DNA of 7,151 bases from Planctomycetales bacterium (GTDB lineage: Bacteria > Planctomycetota > Phycisphaerae > SM23-33), in NCBI GenBank assembly GCA_030631125.1, contig DAOVLS010000114.1, positions 1 to 7,151 of the forward strand. Reading direction: 5' to 3'. Below are positions 5,646 to 7,151 of this stretch, piece after piece. The notes beneath the pieces are model-generated. The model was not told the origin of the DNA. It did no database searches and saw only the letters and a program-made list of their open reading frames with translations. Position 1 is the stretch's first letter. Each line of letters opens with the position of its first letter. The position numbers and the translations under genes were made by a program.

Positions 5646-6590
5646 ATGCAGCATCTTGTCAACCCATTTGAACTGCCCGGCAAGTGGTACAAAGCCGACC
5701 TGCACGCGCACACGACGGTCTCGGACGGGCAACTTTCCCCAACCGATCGCGTCGGGCAGTACCGCCGGGCCGGCTACGACGTCCTGGCCCTGACCGACCA
5801 CGTCGCCACCAATGACGTGCGAAGTCTCACCGACGAGCGGATGCTCGTGGTCGGCGGGATGGAGTATCATCCCCCCTGCCCGACATGCGACTTCGAACAC
5901 ATAAAAATGAGATACGATTCCGCCACTGCGAGAAACTTCGACCTGTATCACCTGATCGCGCTGAACATTCCCCACGGATTCAAATTCGACGACCCCGACG
6001 ACGCCAATCGGTGTATCGCGCAGGTCCGCGCCGCAGGAGGCGAAACCTTCATCGCCCATCCGTCATGGGGCGGGTTCGGATACGAGGATTTCAGGGACCT
6101 GGAGGGCCTGGCGGCCATTGAGATTTACAACGCCGGCTGCGACCTCAACGGCCGGCCTTCCAGCGAGAACGAATGGTCCATCGCGCTGGACCACGGCTGG
6201 GCCTTGCCGGCCGTCGGCAGCGACGACGCACACCGCGTCGATACCGAGGAGGTGTTCGGCTGCTGGACGTGGCTGAAGATGCCCGACCCGACCGCCGAAA
6301 ACGTCGTCCAGGCCGTTCGCACCGGGGCATGCTATGTCTCGAACGGGCCTGAAATACACGATTTCCGCATCGCCGACGGGAAGATACAGGTGCGCTGCTC
6401 GCCGGCGGTGAAGATATGCTTTTCGGCCGGACCTTCCGGCCTGGGTCGCCGCCGCCGGGCTGACGAAGGCGAGACCATCACCTCCTTCGCCATTGACGTA
6501 ACCGACGAGACCAGCCTCTGGCCCTACATCCGCGCCACCGTTACCGATCCGGCAGGGCGACAGGCCTGGACGAACCCCATTATCCTGTGA
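5646..6590 (+). CDS. PHP-domain metal-dependent phosphoesterase
   Basis: A 314-residue cytoplasmic-type protein with no signal peptide. The PHP metal-site motifs are all present: DLHAHTTVSDG (H20-x-H22 and D27), LTDH (D51, H52), GMEY (E73), H102, IAHPSWGG (H138), and GSDDAH (D194, H196). PHP enzymes hydrolyse phosphoester bonds using a two- or three-metal centre. Members of this TrpH/YciV-like shape include 3',5'-nucleotide and RNA 5'-end phosphatases, but the substrate here is not evident. After the PHP fold, residues 234-314 form a beta-rich C-terminal module ending in YIRATVTDPAGRQAWTNPIIL, seen in many stand-alone PHP proteins. It lies 38 bases after the TIGR03790 gene with a perfect Shine-Dalgarno sequence, so the two are probably one transcript. 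Their predicted locations differ (exported against cytoplasmic). Confidence 0.92.
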   Translation: MQHLVNPFELPGKWYKADLHAHTTVSDGQLSPTDRVGQYRRAGYDVLALTDHVATNDVRSLTDERMLVVGGMEYHPPCPTCDFEHIKMRYDSATARNFDLYHLIALNIPHGFKFDDPDDANRCIAQVRAAGGETFIAHPSWGGFGYEDFRDLEGLAAIEIYNAGCDLNGRPSSENEWSIALDHGWALPAVGSDDAHRVDTEEVFGCWTWLKMPDPTAENVVQAVRTGACYVSNGPEIHDFRIADGKIQVRCSPAVKICFSAGPSGLGRRRRADEGETITSFAIDVTDETSLWPYIRATVTDPAGRQAWTNPIIL

Positions 6591-6627
6591 GGCTTCGGGC
6601 CAACGGGCGGCTTTGACGCGATTATTT

Positions 6628-7151
6628 CTACCCGTCGCTTTTGGTAACGAATGACGCGGCCCACATGCCGGCACCGACAAGCGCGCAGACCGCAAAGAGG
6701 GCCCACCACAACGCCGCCGCCGATCCGCCGGCGCCTCCCGCGTCCGGCATGACGTAAGTGAGCGCTCTGGCCGACGAGTCCCACGCGGGCTTGCTGCATT
6801 CCGGTGGGAGGATTATGCGGTCCTGTCCCTTTATCCGTCCCATCGGTCCGTCCAGCGAGAAGTGAAAGTGGGCAATTTTATGGGTCTCGTCCAGATTCGA
6901 GAATTCTTCGCCGGATACAACCTTTGCCTCCCAGTGGCTTGACATGTTTTCGGCCAGGCCAAGGACGGTCATCGTGAGTGTCAGCGTTCGGTTTATGTCG
7001 TCCCACGCAGCCTTTTTATCGGCGACCTCGACGCTCGACCGCCCGGCTGCAAAACTGCGGAACTCCAGCATGTGCATGTCGGCGGATTTCCACATCCGGT
7101 ACAACTGCATCGGAAGTTTGAATTGACGGGTAACCTTGACGTCCCCGTTGG
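6628..7151 (-). CDS. Hypothetical protein with C-terminal membrane anchor, N-terminus cut by window edge
   Basis: Reading the minus strand, the frame is open from the window edge to the TAG at 6630-6628, giving 173 residues in view. An ATG at 7110 is in frame, but coding-like sequence continues before it (NGDVKVTRQFKLP), so the real start is outside the window. The visible part is a soluble, probably beta-rich domain with FKLPMQLYRMWKSADMHMLEFRSF, KKAAWDDINRTLTLTMTVLG and SNLDETHKIAHFHFSLDGPMG. A Gly/Ala linker (DAGGAGGSA) follows, then one hydrophobic helix, ALWWALFAVCALVGAGMWAASFV, and a short TKSDG tail. This arrangement suggests a domain displayed outside the membrane on a C-terminal anchor. 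I do not recognise the family. It is convergent with the PHP gene, 37 bases away, and no clear terminator lies between them. Confidence 0.72.
   Translation of the reverse strand, partial: NGDVKVTRQFKLPMQLYRMWKSADMHMLEFRSFAAGRSSVEVADKKAAWDDINRTLTLTMTVLGLAENMSSHWEAKVVSGEEFSNLDETHKIAHFHFSLDGPMGRIKGQDRIILPPECSKPAWDSSARALTYVMPDAGGAGGSAAALWWALFAVCALVGAGMWAASFVTKSDG

Noticed and set aside
6591..6627. Bidirectional terminator between the convergent PHP and hypothetical genes
   Set aside because: Only a tiny GGC-TTCGG-GCC stem is visible and no T-run follows it, so I do not annotate a terminator.
6063..6695. Minus-strand open frame of 210 codons across the PHP gene
   Set aside because: It is antisense to a PHP protein with all metal-binding motifs, and its product shows no family features.

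Overview
The window looks like chromosomal DNA from a moderately GC-rich, environmental Gram-negative-type bacterium. The best guess is the Planctomycetes/Phycisphaerae group or a relative. That guess rests on gene content: a secreted TIGR03790-family protein (a family known from exosortase-carrying lineages including Planctomycetes), a DUF4416 protein, a PHP phosphoesterase, and a membrane-anchored protein I cannot name. No rRNA, tRNA, CRISPR array, insertion sequence or phage gene was seen. No stretch longer than 300 bases lacks a gene.

Layout. (1) Positions 1-460, minus strand: the N-terminal 153 residues of a DUF4416 protein, cut by the window edge. (2) 461-594: AT-rich spacer with an 8+8 bp inverted repeat over a TTGACA box and a strong 13 bp GC-rich hairpin. 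(3) 595-2869, minus strand: a compact four-gene run read right to left: MNT-type nucleotidyltransferase, HepT-like HEPN ribonuclease, VOC-superfamily protein, and URO-D-superfamily protein. The first two form a HEPN/MNT toxin-antitoxin module with all signature residues, overlapping by 11 bases. VOC and URO-D are 5 bases apart. (4) 2870-3039: divergent intergenic region with a perfect TATAAT facing the toxin-antitoxin genes and a possible 5'-leader hairpin facing the other way. (5) 3040-6590, plus strand: an 855-residue secreted TIGR03790 protein carrying an inserted TPR region and a PA14-like C-terminal domain, then, 38 bases later, a PHP metal-dependent phosphoesterase with complete metal-site motifs. 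(6) 6628-7151, minus strand and convergent: the C-terminal part of a protein with a single C-terminal membrane anchor, cut by the window edge.

How the genes may work together. Only the MNT/HepT pair has a clear joint function: the MNT enzyme is expected to silence the HEPN RNase by adding AMP to the tyrosine of its RX4HXY motif. The TIGR03790 and PHP genes look co-transcribed, but one product is predicted to be exported and the other cytoplasmic, so a direct partnership is not evident. The VOC and URO-D genes may simply share the transcript of the toxin-antitoxin pair. I see no convincing new multi-gene system. The points most worth following are the domain insertion in the TIGR03790 protein, the lost metal ligands in the URO-D paralogue, the low-GC HEPN gene, and the two dyads near 495-576.
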